The notes beneath the pieces are model-generated. The model saw only the letters and a list, made by a program, of their open reading frames with translations, searched no databases and was not told the origin of the DNA. 64,000 nt of DNA. Origin: Slackia piriformis YIT 12062. GTDB lineage: Bacteria; Actinomycetota; Coriobacteriia; Coriobacteriales; Eggerthellaceae. The stretch lies in NCBI RefSeq assembly GCF_000296445.1, contig NZ_JH815198.1, forward strand, positions 1,551,114 to 1,615,113, read 5' to 3'. Made by a program: the position numbers and the translations under genes. Of this stretch, positions 53,911-63,113 are shown in pieces. Every line of letters begins with the position of its first letter. The first letter of the stretch is position 1.

Positions 53911-55002
53911 ATGGACAGCATACGCGTAGGAATCGTCGGCGCAACAGGATTCGCCGGAGCAGAGCTTGCCAGGCTGATCGCGCAGCATCCCGTCTTTGAG
54001 GCGGTCGCCCTTACGGCAGGAGCCGAAGCGGGCACCGAAATAGGCAAGCTTTACCCAGCACTTGAACACGCCTATCCCAAGACAACCCTCGTACCCCATG
54101 ATGACGAATCGCTGCTTTCCTGCGACGTAGTGTTTACCGCCGTTCCCCACACCGCTGGCATGCAGCATGCACAACGGCTTGCGGAAGCAGGCGTTTCCGT
54201 CGTCGACCTTTCCGCCGACTTCCGCTTCTCCGACAAGGACCGTTACGAGAGCATCTACAAAACCACCCACACCGCGCCGGAACTCCTCGAACACGCCGTG
54301 TACGGCCAACCCGAAACCATGCGCGCAGAGCTCGTCCGCCTCGCCGAAGAACACGCCCAAGGGGATGCCGTCGTCGTAGGGTGCGCCGGCTGCTACGTCA
54401 CGGCATCCATCCTCGCCGCCGCGCCCGCCATGCACGCAGGGCTTGCGCAGGAGGCATCCCCCGTAATCATCGATGCCATATCCGGCGTCACCGGAGCCGG
54501 ACGCAAAGCCACGGCAAAGACCCACTTCTGCTCCGCGGACGAATCCGTTGAAGCGTACGGGCTTCCCCATCATCGCCATGCACCCGAAATAGCCCAGGCT
54601 TACGCCCGCCTTCATCCGCGCCTTGACGACGGTGGCCTGGTGCATGTCATTTTCACGCCGCATCTCGCACCGCTTCGCCGCGGACTTCTTTCCACGGTCT
54701 ACATTCCCCTCGCGAAGCAGACCACAACCCGCGATCTTCACGCGCTCTACGAAAAGCACTATGCCGACGAAGCTTTGGTTTCCGTGCTTCCCGAAGGCGT
54801 GTGGCCCAAAACCGCGTCGGTCGAAGGAACGGCCCGCGCGCACGTCAACGTATCGGTCAACGAGGAAGAGCAGGTTGCCGTGTGCATGTGCGCCATCGAC
54901 AACCTTGGAAAAGGCGCATCGGCCCAGGCGGTCCAATGTGCCAACATCGTATGCGGCCTGCCCGAAAACACCGGCCTTGAGCTGCTCGCATGTATCCCTT
55001 AG
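53911..55002 (+). CDS. argC: N-acetyl-gamma-glutamyl-phosphate reductase
   Basis: A 363-residue NADP-dependent enzyme of arginine/ornithine synthesis. The nucleotide-binding start is VGIVGATGFAGAELARLI; VDLSADFRF and the active-site Cys in GCAGCYVTASILAA follow; ISGVTGAGRKA and PHLAPLRRGLLSTVY complete the family pattern. I prefer ATG 53911 (GGAGG, spacing 5); ATG 53908 is also in frame. It is followed by argD after 76 nt. argJ and argB, which often lie between them, are not here. Confidence 0.96.
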   Translation: MDSIRVGIVGATGFAGAELARLIAQHPVFEAVALTAGAEAGTEIGKLYPALEHAYPKTTLVPHDDESLLSCDVVFTAVPHTAGMQHAQRLAEAGVSVVDLSADFRFSDKDRYESIYKTTHTAPELLEHAVYGQPETMRAELVRLAEEHAQGDAVVVGCAGCYVTASILAAAPAMHAGLAQEASPVIIDAISGVTGAGRKATAKTHFCSADESVEAYGLPHHRHAPEIAQAYARLHPRLDDGGLVHVIFTPHLAPLRRGLLSTVYIPLAKQTTTRDLHALYEKHYADEALVSVLPEGVWPKTASVEGTARAHVNVSVNEEEQVAVCMCAIDNLGKGASAQAVQCANIVCGLPENTGLELLACIP

Positions 55003-55078
55003 CCAACGCCGCGCCCGCAACCACCGACCTATCACCCGCACCATCAGGTATGGCAGACCCTAGAGAATGGAGAACCCC

Positions 55079-56350
55079 ATGAATGCGCCATCCCAATCGA
55101 TCGCCCATGTAAAAGAGCTCGAAGACCGCTACGTCATGTCCACCTTTGCCCGCAACAATGTCGAATTCGTACAGGGTTCGGGCATGGAGCTTACCGATTC
55201 CACCGGTAAAACCTACCTCGATTTCCTCGCTGGCATTGCCGTATGCAGCCTTGGCCACAACCACCCCGTTCTGACGAAGACGCTGCAGGAACAGGCCGGA
55301 AATCTCCTGCATGTTTCCAACTACTTCTACGTAGAACATCGCGCCGAAGTGGCCGAGCTCATCAACAAACTTGCCAACGAACGCGCCGACGCCGCCGAAC
55401 GTGCCGACGAATCCGCATCGGGGAAGGAAGTCGCCTGGAAGACGTTTTTCGCCAATTCCGGCGCCGAAGCCAACGAATGCGCCATGAAGCTCGCTCGCCT
55501 TCGCCAGAAACGCGCAGGCAAAAGCGCCAACACCATCGTCTGCCTCAGGGGAAGCTTCCACGGACGCACGCTTGAAACGGTTGCCGCAACCATGCAGGAC
55601 CGCCTCCAGAATGACTTCCAGCCCCTGCCCGGCGGCTTTCTCCCCTGCACCCCGAACAACGAAGACGAGCTCGAGCGCATCTTCGCCGAACACGGCAAGG
55701 ACATTTGCGCGGTCATGCTCGAGCCCATTCAGGGCGAAAGCGGCGTGCACCCCATGACGAAATCGTTCATGCAGGCCGTTCGACGCCTCACCCTTGAAAA
55801 CGACGCGCTCATGATCTGCGACGAAGTACAGACGGGCGTCTTCCGCTGCGGAGCACCTTTCGCCTTCCAGCTCTTCGACGTTGTCCCCGACATCTTCACC
55901 ATGGCGAAGGGCATTGCGGGCGGCGTACCCATGGGCGCCTGTGCCGCACGGGCGGAAATCGCAGACGTATACCGCCCAGGAGACCACGGCACCACCTTCG
56001 GCGGAAGCCCCCTCGCCTGTGCCGCCGCCCATGCCGTTCTTTCCGAGCTTGACGAGGGCGGCTATCGCGAAAAAATCAAAGAAGTGGGCGCGTATCTTTC
56101 CGATGCCCTTTCCGCGCTTGACCACGTGGTCGAGGTGCGCGGCAAAGGCCTCATGATCGGATGCGACCTCGCAGAAGGAATGCCCGACGCGCACGATATC
56201 GTTGCCGCCATGCTTGACGAAGGGTTCGTCCTCAATGCAACCGGCCCGCGCACGCTGCGTTTGCTTCCTCCCCTGATTTGCGAAAAATCGCACGCGGACG
56301 CCTTCGTGGAAGCGCTGGATCGCGTTTTGGAGAAAGTCTCGCAAAGCTAA
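55079..56350 (+). CDS. argD: Acetylornithine aminotransferase
   Basis: A 423-residue class III PLP aminotransferase converting N-acetylglutamate semialdehyde to N-acetylornithine. Key segments are YLDFLAGIAVCSLGHNHP, FFANSGAEANECAMKLAR (PLP phosphate), FHGRTLETVAATMQ, ICDEVQTGVFRCG (Asp contacting the pyridine nitrogen), and FTMAKGIAGGVPMGA with the Schiff-base lysine. An extra acidic insert (ERADAAERADESASGKE) sits near residue 105. I prefer ATG 55079 (GGAG, spacing 6) over 55067. It forms a two-gene unit with argC and ends in a strong terminator. Confidence 0.95.
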   Translation: MNAPSQSIAHVKELEDRYVMSTFARNNVEFVQGSGMELTDSTGKTYLDFLAGIAVCSLGHNHPVLTKTLQEQAGNLLHVSNYFYVEHRAEVAELINKLANERADAAERADESASGKEVAWKTFFANSGAEANECAMKLARLRQKRAGKSANTIVCLRGSFHGRTLETVAATMQDRLQNDFQPLPGGFLPCTPNNEDELERIFAEHGKDICAVMLEPIQGESGVHPMTKSFMQAVRRLTLENDALMICDEVQTGVFRCGAPFAFQLFDVVPDIFTMAKGIAGGVPMGACAARAEIADVYRPGDHGTTFGGSPLACAAAHAVLSELDEGGYREKIKEVGAYLSDALSALDHVVEVRGKGLMIGCDLAEGMPDAHDIVAAMLDEGFVLNATGPRTLRLLPPLICEKSHADAFVEALDRVLEKVSQS

Positions 56351-56446
56351 CTGCCAACAAGTGGAATTCGGACACGCAGCCGAATAAGAAATGCATCGTC
56401 TTCATCGAAACGCGCAGCGGCAATCACCGCCATCGGCAAACAAATG

Positions 56447-56477
56447 AAGGGGCGAGCCAAACGGCTCGCCCCTTTTC
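56447..56477 (+). terminator. Terminator of argC-argD
   Basis: A perfect 12-bp stem (56447-56458 with 56463-56474, loop AAAC) with T4. It also faces the convergent flavoprotein 3 gene, which ends at 56540. Confidence 0.9.
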
Positions 56478-56539
56478 GTGAAAGCAAACGCGTAAGGGAG
56501 GGGGTATGCGTTTGCGAGAATTGATTCACGCGCTTGCGC

Positions 56540-58189
56540 CTACGCTTTCGCCAAGTCTCGACCGAGCAGATAGCCGTAGGTAATGCAGCGGCCGTGGCTG
56601 TTGCCGGCAACGTTGATCGGATAGTCCACCGCAGTGATGTCGCCTTGGCAGTTGCCGAGCGCATACAGGCCTTCAATGGGCTTTCCTTCGGCATCAAGGC
56701 ACTGGAAATCTACGTTGGTCTTCAGGCCGCCCGTAACCGCAAGCAGCGCGGGACCGACCTTGAGCGCATAGAACGGGCCTTCTTTGACCGGCGTCAGGAA
56801 CACGGGCTTTTTGTAATAGTCCGTGTCTTCCCCCGCCTCGCACATGCCGTTGTAACGCTCAACCGTGGCCTTGAACGTCTCGGCGTCGCAGCCGATCTTC
56901 TCGGCGAGCTCGTCAAGCGTGTCCGCCTGATATGCCATGCCGCTTTCAATATAGGTGGGAATCTGGGTCTTGAAGTACTCGGGAGCCAGGCTCAGGTCGG
57001 AACCATACGGGCGGAAGCTATCCCAGAACATGCCGCCGCCATACGGAAGGCCGTCCACCAAGTCGGTCTCCCAGTTCGCATCGAAGATAGACCACGCCTC
57101 GCCATTGGGCTGACGGTTGATGGCCAGGGATTTGCCCTGAACCCACGTGTCTTCGCACATAAAGCGCTCACCGTTGTCGTTCACGAACAAGAACGGACCG
57201 TGGAACCAGCAAAACGCCTGCGGGTGCATCATCGTCGGGAACGGAAGATCCTGCAGCTGCGCGCCGGCCCACATGCCCATCTTGTGACCGTCGCCCGTGT
57301 TCATGCCCACTGGCGTGTACTGGCTGCGCGGCTGGCCGTATTCGACGCAAATGGGAGCGTACGCTTTGCACATCTCAAGATTGCCGCCGATATCGCCCGT
57401 GCACAGCACCACGCCCTTGCTCGCGTTGTACTGCACATAGCCCTCGGACGTCTCGCAAATGCAGCCGGTCACCTTCTCGCCTTCTTTGACAAGCTGAACC
57501 GCCGGAGAATCAAACACGAACTCCGCACCAGCCTCAACGGCGCCGTTGTACAGAATCTCAGCACCGGCAAAACCCGTCGAAGTAAGACCGCTATCCTCGG
57601 GAAGAATGAGCATGTGGTACCCGGGCTGTTCGGCATACACGTCGTCGTGGCTGTAGAACGCACCCACCATGGCGCTGCCGCCTATGGCCTCCACCTTGTC
57701 GAGCAGCCAGTTGCTAGCCTCTTCGGAATTGTTGAAGAACTTGACGATGAGGTCTTCGTTGGCACGGCTTGCGCACTGAGCGATCCAATGCTGCTTCGCG
57801 TTCACCTTGTCAACCTTGATGCCCAGCTCGTCCATATAACGCGAGTTGATGGCGCCGAATCCGCCGCCGCGCCCATTCCAGCTCGAGGTTTTCTCGACAA
57901 CCGTCACCTTGCCGCCGTTTTCGGCAGCAGAGCATGCCATTGCGCAACCGGCAAGGCCTGCACCGATAACCAGGATGTCGGTATCGACCGTCTTTGCGAT
58001 ATCGGTGATAGGTTCCGGGGCAATTTCCCACTCATAGCGAGCCTCGCCCGTTGCAGCGGTCTCGGAGCCAGAAGTCCCTTCGCCGCCGCCCTGGGAAGGC
58101 GAGCAGCCGACAAGCCCGGCGCCCGCTGCGGCAACCCCGGCAAATGCCGCACCGGTCAAAAAATTACGACGCGAAATCCCTTCGTTCAT
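56540..58189 (-). CDS. Tat-exported FAD reductase 3 (fumarate-reductase-like, no FMN domain)
   Basis: 549 residues. A twin-arginine lipoprotein signal (SRRNFLTG, LVGC with Cys29) precedes an FAD domain (TDILVIGAGLAGCAMACSAAENGGKVTVVEK) and a C-terminal FAD-contact region (GLYALGNCQGDITAVDYPINVAGNSHGRCITYGYLLGRDLA). It is built like flavoprotein 1 (shared ETIDTEILV/KTVDTDILV opening) and has no FMN or heme domain, so its electrons must come from a separate carrier. AGGAGGG precedes ATG 58189. Divergent from LuxR 3, which presumably controls it. The acceptor is unknown. Confidence 0.92.
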   Translation of the reverse strand: MNEGISRRNFLTGAAFAGVAAAGAGLVGCSPSQGGGEGTSGSETAATGEARYEWEIAPEPITDIAKTVDTDILVIGAGLAGCAMACSAAENGGKVTVVEKTSSWNGRGGGFGAINSRYMDELGIKVDKVNAKQHWIAQCASRANEDLIVKFFNNSEEASNWLLDKVEAIGGSAMVGAFYSHDDVYAEQPGYHMLILPEDSGLTSTGFAGAEILYNGAVEAGAEFVFDSPAVQLVKEGEKVTGCICETSEGYVQYNASKGVVLCTGDIGGNLEMCKAYAPICVEYGQPRSQYTPVGMNTGDGHKMGMWAGAQLQDLPFPTMMHPQAFCWFHGPFLFVNDNGERFMCEDTWVQGKSLAINRQPNGEAWSIFDANWETDLVDGLPYGGGMFWDSFRPYGSDLSLAPEYFKTQIPTYIESGMAYQADTLDELAEKIGCDAETFKATVERYNGMCEAGEDTDYYKKPVFLTPVKEGPFYALKVGPALLAVTGGLKTNVDFQCLDAEGKPIEGLYALGNCQGDITAVDYPINVAGNSHGRCITYGYLLGRDLAKA

Positions 58190-58319
58190 GATTCCCTCCT
58201 CCTGTATTTGGATTTTGTACGCCGCAAGAGCATTCCTTTTTGTTTTGTCTCCTCTTGCGTCGACAGATGAAGCATGCCACGGACAGCTGCCGCGCCCAAT
58301 CGGCGCTGCGACCCATTTC

Positions 58320-58348
58320 GCCATATGGGCCGAATTGGACCATATGGC
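58320..58348. promoter_or_regulatory. Paired CCATATGG operator between flavoprotein 3 and LuxR 3
   Basis: GCCATATGG (58320-58328) and CCATATGGC (58340-58348) are mirror copies; their shared CCATATGG cores are spaced about two helical turns apart (11 nt between arms). The whole 29 bp is an interrupted palindrome. It lies just upstream of the LuxR 3 -10 box and in the leader or promoter of flavoprotein 3. Confidence 0.65.
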
Positions 58349-58366
58349 ATCCATCAGGTAAAACGC

Positions 58367-58372
58367 TATAAT
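58367..58372 (+). promoter_or_regulatory. -10 box of LuxR 3
   Basis: TATAAT, a perfect -10 element, lies 33 nt before the LuxR 3 start. The matching -35 position overlaps the CCATATGG site and is poor, consistent with regulated transcription. Confidence 0.6.
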
Positions 58373-58404
58373 CGCCTGCATTCGAATAAACAGGAGGGGA
58401 AGTA

Positions 58405-59814
58405 ATGGGACAGCCCGCAGCGCACACGAGCAGCCTGGCGCGACATCATCTAATCGGACTCGGGTTTTGGCAGGCGTGGCAAATGGCCGCTTTCTGTTCG
58501 AGTGCCATCATCGACGATACGCCCCATTCGGGCATCTCTCTCAAGACCCTCGCCATAGCGTGCACGACGCTTGGCTACCTTGTCGTCATGGCGGCAAGCG
58601 AGAAAAGCGCTTTGCGTCCCAAGCGACCGTTCGACCTCATGGGGTCGTCTTTCTCCATGGCCTTCGGCACGCTCGTCTTGATGTTCGCACCGTACCTCAG
58701 CGACCCAAGCCTTGAAGTTGTCGCCCTGGTCTTCTCGCTCACAAGCATATCCTTCGGCAATGCATCGCTTCTCATGATGTGGGGAGAGCTCTGGGGAACG
58801 CTTGCAACGGGGCGGGTCGGAAGGCATCTCTACCTCTCTTATGCATTCGCATTCCTGCTCTTCTTCGGCGTCTTCGCCCTCCCCCATCCGTTCGCAGGTC
58901 TTCTGGTCTGCACCTTCCCTTTGCTTTCGGCGACTATTCTTCATTCGTGCGAAAGCGAGCCTAAAAGAATGCAAGGACTTTCGCCTCATACAATCAACAG
59001 GGTCTCCTCCATAAAAGCCATCGCGTTCATGCTGGTTCTCAGCATGGTGTGGGGAATCAGCCAAAACATCGTTCCTCACGTCGCCGCAAACGCTTCTTCG
59101 GGAAACTTCATGGGCATGACTATGTTCGTGGCTGGCATCGCCATAGGGGCGTTCGCTCTTAATCTCACCCTCAGCGCACCGCCGTCCGAAACCGCCGCGC
59201 TCTATCGCCCCGTCATACCCGCCATGGCGGCGGGGCTGATGGCCCTCATAGCGCTGCCACCGTCGTTCGCCTTCATAGGCAACGGCCTCATTGCCATGGG
59301 AATCTACTGCCTTGACATGTTCTTGATGCTTGCATCGACCGACCTGGCGTTTCGGTGCAAAATCCCCACTACGCGCATTTTCGGAACCGCCGTATTCGTA
59401 TCGCGCAGCGGAACGCTCCTCGGGTCGGTTGCCGGAGCAACCATGATGCCGCACATGGCCTGGGACGCCTCGTTTATTACCCTTGCCGCACTGTGCCTGG
59501 GGGTGCTCGCCATCGCAGGAACGCTTTTATTCACGCAGACCGACCTGCAGCAATGCTACGAAACCCCGCGTACGTCGCTCGACGACGAAAGACCCACGCT
59601 CTCGCAGCGTTGCGACGCGATAGTGAAGTCCGCCGGCCTGACGTCGCGCGAAGCCGAGGTACTCGGTCTGCTTGTGCGCGGACGCACCGTACAAGACGTA
59701 TGCAACGAGCTGGTCATTGCGCAAGGAACCGCGAAGCACCATGTGAGCAACATCTACCGTAAACTCGGAGTAAGCGATCGGCGAAGCCTTTATGACGTCG
59801 TAGAGCAGGCGTAA
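58405..59814 (+). CDS. LuxR-type regulator 3 with 12-helix membrane domain
   Basis: 469 residues. The N terminus (HLIGLGFWQAWQMAAFCSS) opens about 12 hydrophobic helices. The C-terminal 65 residues are a LuxR HTH (LTSREAEVLGLLVRGRTVQDVCNELVIAQGTAKHHVSNIYRKLGVSDRRSLYDVVEQA). GGAGGGG precedes ATG 58405. Divergent from flavoprotein 3, with a symmetric operator between them. Ligand unknown. Confidence 0.9.
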   Translation: MGQPAAHTSSLARHHLIGLGFWQAWQMAAFCSSAIIDDTPHSGISLKTLAIACTTLGYLVVMAASEKSALRPKRPFDLMGSSFSMAFGTLVLMFAPYLSDPSLEVVALVFSLTSISFGNASLLMMWGELWGTLATGRVGRHLYLSYAFAFLLFFGVFALPHPFAGLLVCTFPLLSATILHSCESEPKRMQGLSPHTINRVSSIKAIAFMLVLSMVWGISQNIVPHVAANASSGNFMGMTMFVAGIAIGAFALNLTLSAPPSETAALYRPVIPAMAAGLMALIALPPSFAFIGNGLIAMGIYCLDMFLMLASTDLAFRCKIPTTRIFGTAVFVSRSGTLLGSVAGATMMPHMAWDASFITLAALCLGVLAIAGTLLFTQTDLQQCYETPRTSLDDERPTLSQRCDAIVKSAGLTSREAEVLGLLVRGRTVQDVCNELVIAQGTAKHHVSNIYRKLGVSDRRSLYDVVEQA

Positions 59815-59832
59815 TCGTCCGCGAACGACAAA

Positions 59833-59865
59833 CGGCCCCTTTCGCACGGATAGCAAAAGGGGCCG
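59833..59865. terminator. Terminator after LuxR 3
   Basis: CGGCCCCTTT (59833-59842) pairs with 59856-59865 across a 13-nt loop. It lies 18 nt past the LuxR 3 stop and could serve the convergent molybdopterin-protein gene as well. Confidence 0.7.
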
Positions 59866-59997
59866 CAAGCGCTCTTGGCGACGAAAAGGAGGGGGCGTCG
59901 CCCGCGCGGGCGTACGAGAATATGCGAAGACAAATCAAGAGCAGAGCCGCGATTTCGTCTTCAGCATGCCCAGCTTCGGCAAGAACCGCCCGAAAGG

Positions 59998-61077
59998 TTA
60001 CAGAACCTCGAACGAAAGGCTCGCTTCGAGCGGAGAGACCACTCCGTCAGTCGTGCGAGCGCGAACGGTGAGCTGATACTCGCCTGCTTCTTCGAACGAA
60101 GTCTCGAACTGCCAGTTCACCCATTTGTCGGCGGTAGCGCCTTCGGTGGGGCACTCGGTCCAGGTTTCGCCGCCGTCGAAGGAGAATTCGATCGCCTCGA
60201 TGGGGCTGCCCAGATCGTCCGCCACGCCCTCGAACGTAATGGAGTTGCCGGCGAAGAACACGCAGCCGTCGGCGCTGTTCATGATTTCAATCTTGTTGCG
60301 ATACGCAGGATCGACAGATTGCACATCGGGCACCCGCTCTTCGGCAGTCAGTTTGATGTCGACAACGTTGCGCGTGAAGTAACGTGCCACGGTTTCGGGC
60401 ATCCACAGCTGGGCGGAAGGGCCGGCTTCGCTCTGGAGTTTTTCGCCGTTAACCTCGTAGACCAGCAGCGCGTCGCGGTCGAGGCAGTACTGCAAAGGCA
60501 GCGCCTGGCCGAAGCCGTCAACGCCGTAGGCAGTCACCGTGTTCACGCCGTCTTCCAGGTCGGCCATATCAATCACGGCTGCAAGCGGAACGCCCACCAC
60601 AGCGGCCTGGCCGAACGGCGCGCCTGTCGCGCACGAGCACACCATGGTCTGCTCCTCGGATTCGTCCTCCATATCTTCGAGGTTCACGGAGAAGTTTTCC
60701 TTGATATTGCCGCCGACGTTGACATAATACGTCGCCACGCCTTCGGCGGGCTCTCCCGCCATAAGCTCGTTAGCGGGCTTGGAACACATCGAGGTGATGG
60801 CCGTGCCGAACACGTTGAACAACTCGTCATTAGGGGTCACGCCGTCCTGGTTGAAAAAGAACGCGCCCTCCTTGTTGGCAATCTTGGTATAGTCGCTCTC
60901 CTCGAGCATCAACGTATGGGAATCAATCTGATACCCGTTGTTTTCGTGCGTCGCGCCCTCGGGGGCATCCGAACCGTCCAGGATCGCAGGACCGCCCGCC
61001 GCCACGGCAACGCCGGTCATTCCCAGCAGAAGGGCGCCACCAGCCGCTCCTGCAGCCATTGCTTTCTTCTTGTTCAT
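59998..61077 (-). CDS. Exported sulfite-oxidase-fold protein, heme-less paralogue
   Basis: 359 residues with a Sec-type signal peptide (MNKKKAMAAGAAGGALLLGMTGVAVAAGG). The middle resembles a reduced oxidoreductase molybdopterin-binding domain: MVCSCATG with Cys147 at the usual molybdenum-ligand position, and GVPLAAVIDMADLEDGVNTVTAYGVDGFG. The C terminus is the Ig-like dimerisation domain (IEAIEFSFDGGETWTECP, then WVNWQFETSFEEAGEYQLTVRARTTDG). It parallels the C-terminal half of the upstream triheme protein but has no CxxCH. ATG 61077 is 19 nt after that gene's stop, so they are co-transcribed and may form a heterodimer. Whether it binds Moco is unproven. Confidence 0.83.
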   Translation of the reverse strand: MNKKKAMAAGAAGGALLLGMTGVAVAAGGPAILDGSDAPEGATHENNGYQIDSHTLMLEESDYTKIANKEGAFFFNQDGVTPNDELFNVFGTAITSMCSKPANELMAGEPAEGVATYYVNVGGNIKENFSVNLEDMEDESEEQTMVCSCATGAPFGQAAVVGVPLAAVIDMADLEDGVNTVTAYGVDGFGQALPLQYCLDRDALLVYEVNGEKLQSEAGPSAQLWMPETVARYFTRNVVDIKLTAEERVPDVQSVDPAYRNKIEIMNSADGCVFFAGNSITFEGVADDLGSPIEAIEFSFDGGETWTECPTEGATADKWVNWQFETSFEEAGEYQLTVRARTTDGVVSPLEASLSFEVL

Positions 61078-61096
61078 AAGAAAACGCTCCTTCGCT

Positions 61097-62782
61097 CTAT
61101 GCTTCGTTCTCAAGGCCGGTCGAGAACATCAAGGGCAGATCGGAATCGGGACCGCCGGCCTTGATGACCTTGTCTTCTGCCGGTAACTCGTCCTTCGCGT
61201 TCACCATGACTTCGTGCTCGCGATAGCTCACTTCGCCCTCTTCAGTGGTGGCGCGCACGCTTAGGCAATATGCGCCATGCTCGGGCGGGGTCCACTCGAA
61301 CGTCCACCAGATCCAACGATTCACATCGGTGTCCCCGAGGTCGTAGGTTGTCCACGTTTCGCCGTGGTCCATGGAGAATTCGATGCTTTTGACCTTATGG
61401 TCGAACGCGTCCACGTAACCCTGGAAGGTATAGGGCTTGCCCGTCTCGATAATGACGCCCTCGGGAGTTCCGCAGATCGTTGCGTTCGGGCGGTTCACAT
61501 GCGCATCCTCCTGGTTCACCTGACCGCATACTCGCTCGTCCATGACGTCGGAAGAAACCATGTAGCCAGAAAGCTGCTTGCTGAAAATCTGCGCGTCATA
61601 GCCTTCAACCCAGTTGGTGCAGGGGAAGCCACGACGGGCATCAAGGTATTCGCCGCCCATTTTGTAGACCAGATAATTGTCTTCGAGCTTGGCGACGTCA
61701 ATACCGCTCTTGGAGGAGCCGTCGGCACGCACGCAGCGGACAGAATTCGTCCCCTCGGTCATGCCGCCCGCACGCTCGATAAGCCAGCTTACAGGAATGC
61801 CCGTGATTTCAGTCTGGCCGATGCCGCCGCCACCGATGGGGTTGAGCTCGCAGACCATCTTGGAAGGCTTGGTCACCACGACGCCGGCCTCTTCGGCCTC
61901 TTTGATTAGATCAACGAGCTTTGCGGTGTAGGGATTGGGCACATTACCCTCGATGGTGATTTCCCATTCGTCCATCATGCTCTGCGGAAGCTCAAGATTG
62001 AGAGCCGCCTCGCTGCAGGCGTAGCGCATGTGGTCGTAGTAGCCGTGAACGAAATCATAGCTATACAGATCGTCCATGCCCTGAACCTTGTCCTGCGTGA
62101 AATTGAATGTTCCCTCGACGTTTTCGACCGTCGTAATGCTATCGCCGAGCGCCTCGTACTTCACGTTCTCCCACAGCTGAAGGCCCTCGCCGTTGCCCGT
62201 AGCGCTGTGACAGGAATCGCACGTGCCGTTGAGACCTTCGGAGAACTTCTCGGTATTACGGCTGTTGAAATGGATGCCGTGTATCAAGCGGCCAAACTCA
62301 TCGCCGTTGTCGCGATGGCAGGTGATGCACTGTTCGACATCGCTGTACGTTTCGAGATCTTTGTTAGGAAGCACTGCATGACGGTATTCCATGCCCATAA
62401 TCATCTCGTTGAGGTCGGCATGGCAGGAGTTGCACCCCTTCTTGTCGGCGTCGAGATAGTACGTGTTGTACGAAATGGTCCAGCTTTGCTGCATCCAATG
62501 CGGGCACTCGTACTCGCTCGGCGTACGCTGCACCAGTTTGCCGTTGGGAAGCTGGCGAACTTCAGGCGCGTAGTCCTCAGCGATCTGGTCCCACTTCTCG
62601 TAGTTTTCGACGATGTATTCCTTGCCAGGATACTGAACGTCGCCGTCCGGCTCTCCGCCTCGGACGATCTCGTCCGCAGTGGAAGCCGAGTCAGCAGCAA
62701 AAGCAGGCACTATGAGAGCCGACGCTGCGAGCACTGCCGCGATGCCTGTCACCATGGCGCCACGCTTCGTCACCTTCTTCAT
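61097..62782 (-). CDS. Exported triheme cytochrome fused to a sulfite-oxidase-type molybdopterin domain
   Basis: 561 residues with a Sec signal (MVTGIAAVLAASALIVPAFAADS). The N-terminal third carries three heme c sites: CNSCH (117-121), CITCH (152-156) and CDSCH (188-192). The rest has the sulfite oxidase fold: EITIEGNVPNPYTAKLVDLI, MVCELN with Cys311 as likely Mo ligand, GIPVSWLIERAGG, and a C-terminal dimerisation domain (SIEFSMDHGETWTTYD). This suggests a periplasmic or cell-surface redox enzyme passing electrons between hemes and a Mo centre. ATG 62782 lies 4 nt after AAGGGGGA. First gene of a pair with the heme-less paralogue, divergent from LuxR 4. Substrate unknown. Confidence 0.87.
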   Translation of the reverse strand: MKKVTKRGAMVTGIAAVLAASALIVPAFAADSASTADEIVRGGEPDGDVQYPGKEYIVENYEKWDQIAEDYAPEVRQLPNGKLVQRTPSEYECPHWMQQSWTISYNTYYLDADKKGCNSCHADLNEMIMGMEYRHAVLPNKDLETYSDVEQCITCHRDNGDEFGRLIHGIHFNSRNTEKFSEGLNGTCDSCHSATGNGEGLQLWENVKYEALGDSITTVENVEGTFNFTQDKVQGMDDLYSYDFVHGYYDHMRYACSEAALNLELPQSMMDEWEITIEGNVPNPYTAKLVDLIKEAEEAGVVVTKPSKMVCELNPIGGGGIGQTEITGIPVSWLIERAGGMTEGTNSVRCVRADGSSKSGIDVAKLEDNYLVYKMGGEYLDARRGFPCTNWVEGYDAQIFSKQLSGYMVSSDVMDERVCGQVNQEDAHVNRPNATICGTPEGVIIETGKPYTFQGYVDAFDHKVKSIEFSMDHGETWTTYDLGDTDVNRWIWWTFEWTPPEHGAYCLSVRATTEEGEVSYREHEVMVNAKDELPAEDKVIKAGGPDSDLPLMFSTGLENEA

Positions 62783-62976
62783 CATTCCCCCTTCTCTTTT
62801 CGCGACAGCTGGCTCGCTTCGCCCTGTCGAAAACGAACCCGCCGTCGCCCCCTCCGGGCTTTCCAAAGCCCGCCTTACGCACAGGACAATACCGCTGCGC
62901 TATACGCGCGCGCATCAACACATCCGCGCTAAATGCCTGGTAGAGGACATAGCCCGTTTTGGTTGATGCGAGAAAA

Positions 62977-63008
62977 GCGTCCTTTCGAGCTTTCGCTCGA
63001 AAGGACGC
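62977..63008. promoter_or_regulatory. Perfect 14-bp hairpin in the LuxR 4/triheme divergent region
   Basis: GCGTCCTTTCGAGC (62977-62990) pairs exactly with 62995-63008 across a 4-nt loop. It lies between two divergent genes, so it is not the terminator of a neighbouring gene. It may be a regulator site or an early attenuator in one leader. No gene is seen in 62783-63113. Confidence 0.6.
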
Positions 63009-63113
63009 GATAGACAGCTCCGCCGTTTTAACGGACAATGTTGCACACATCGAAAACGCCTCGCATCGAAAAGGCGCGTCTTCGGGCCTCGTTGCACAAC
63101 CAGGGGAGGGGAA

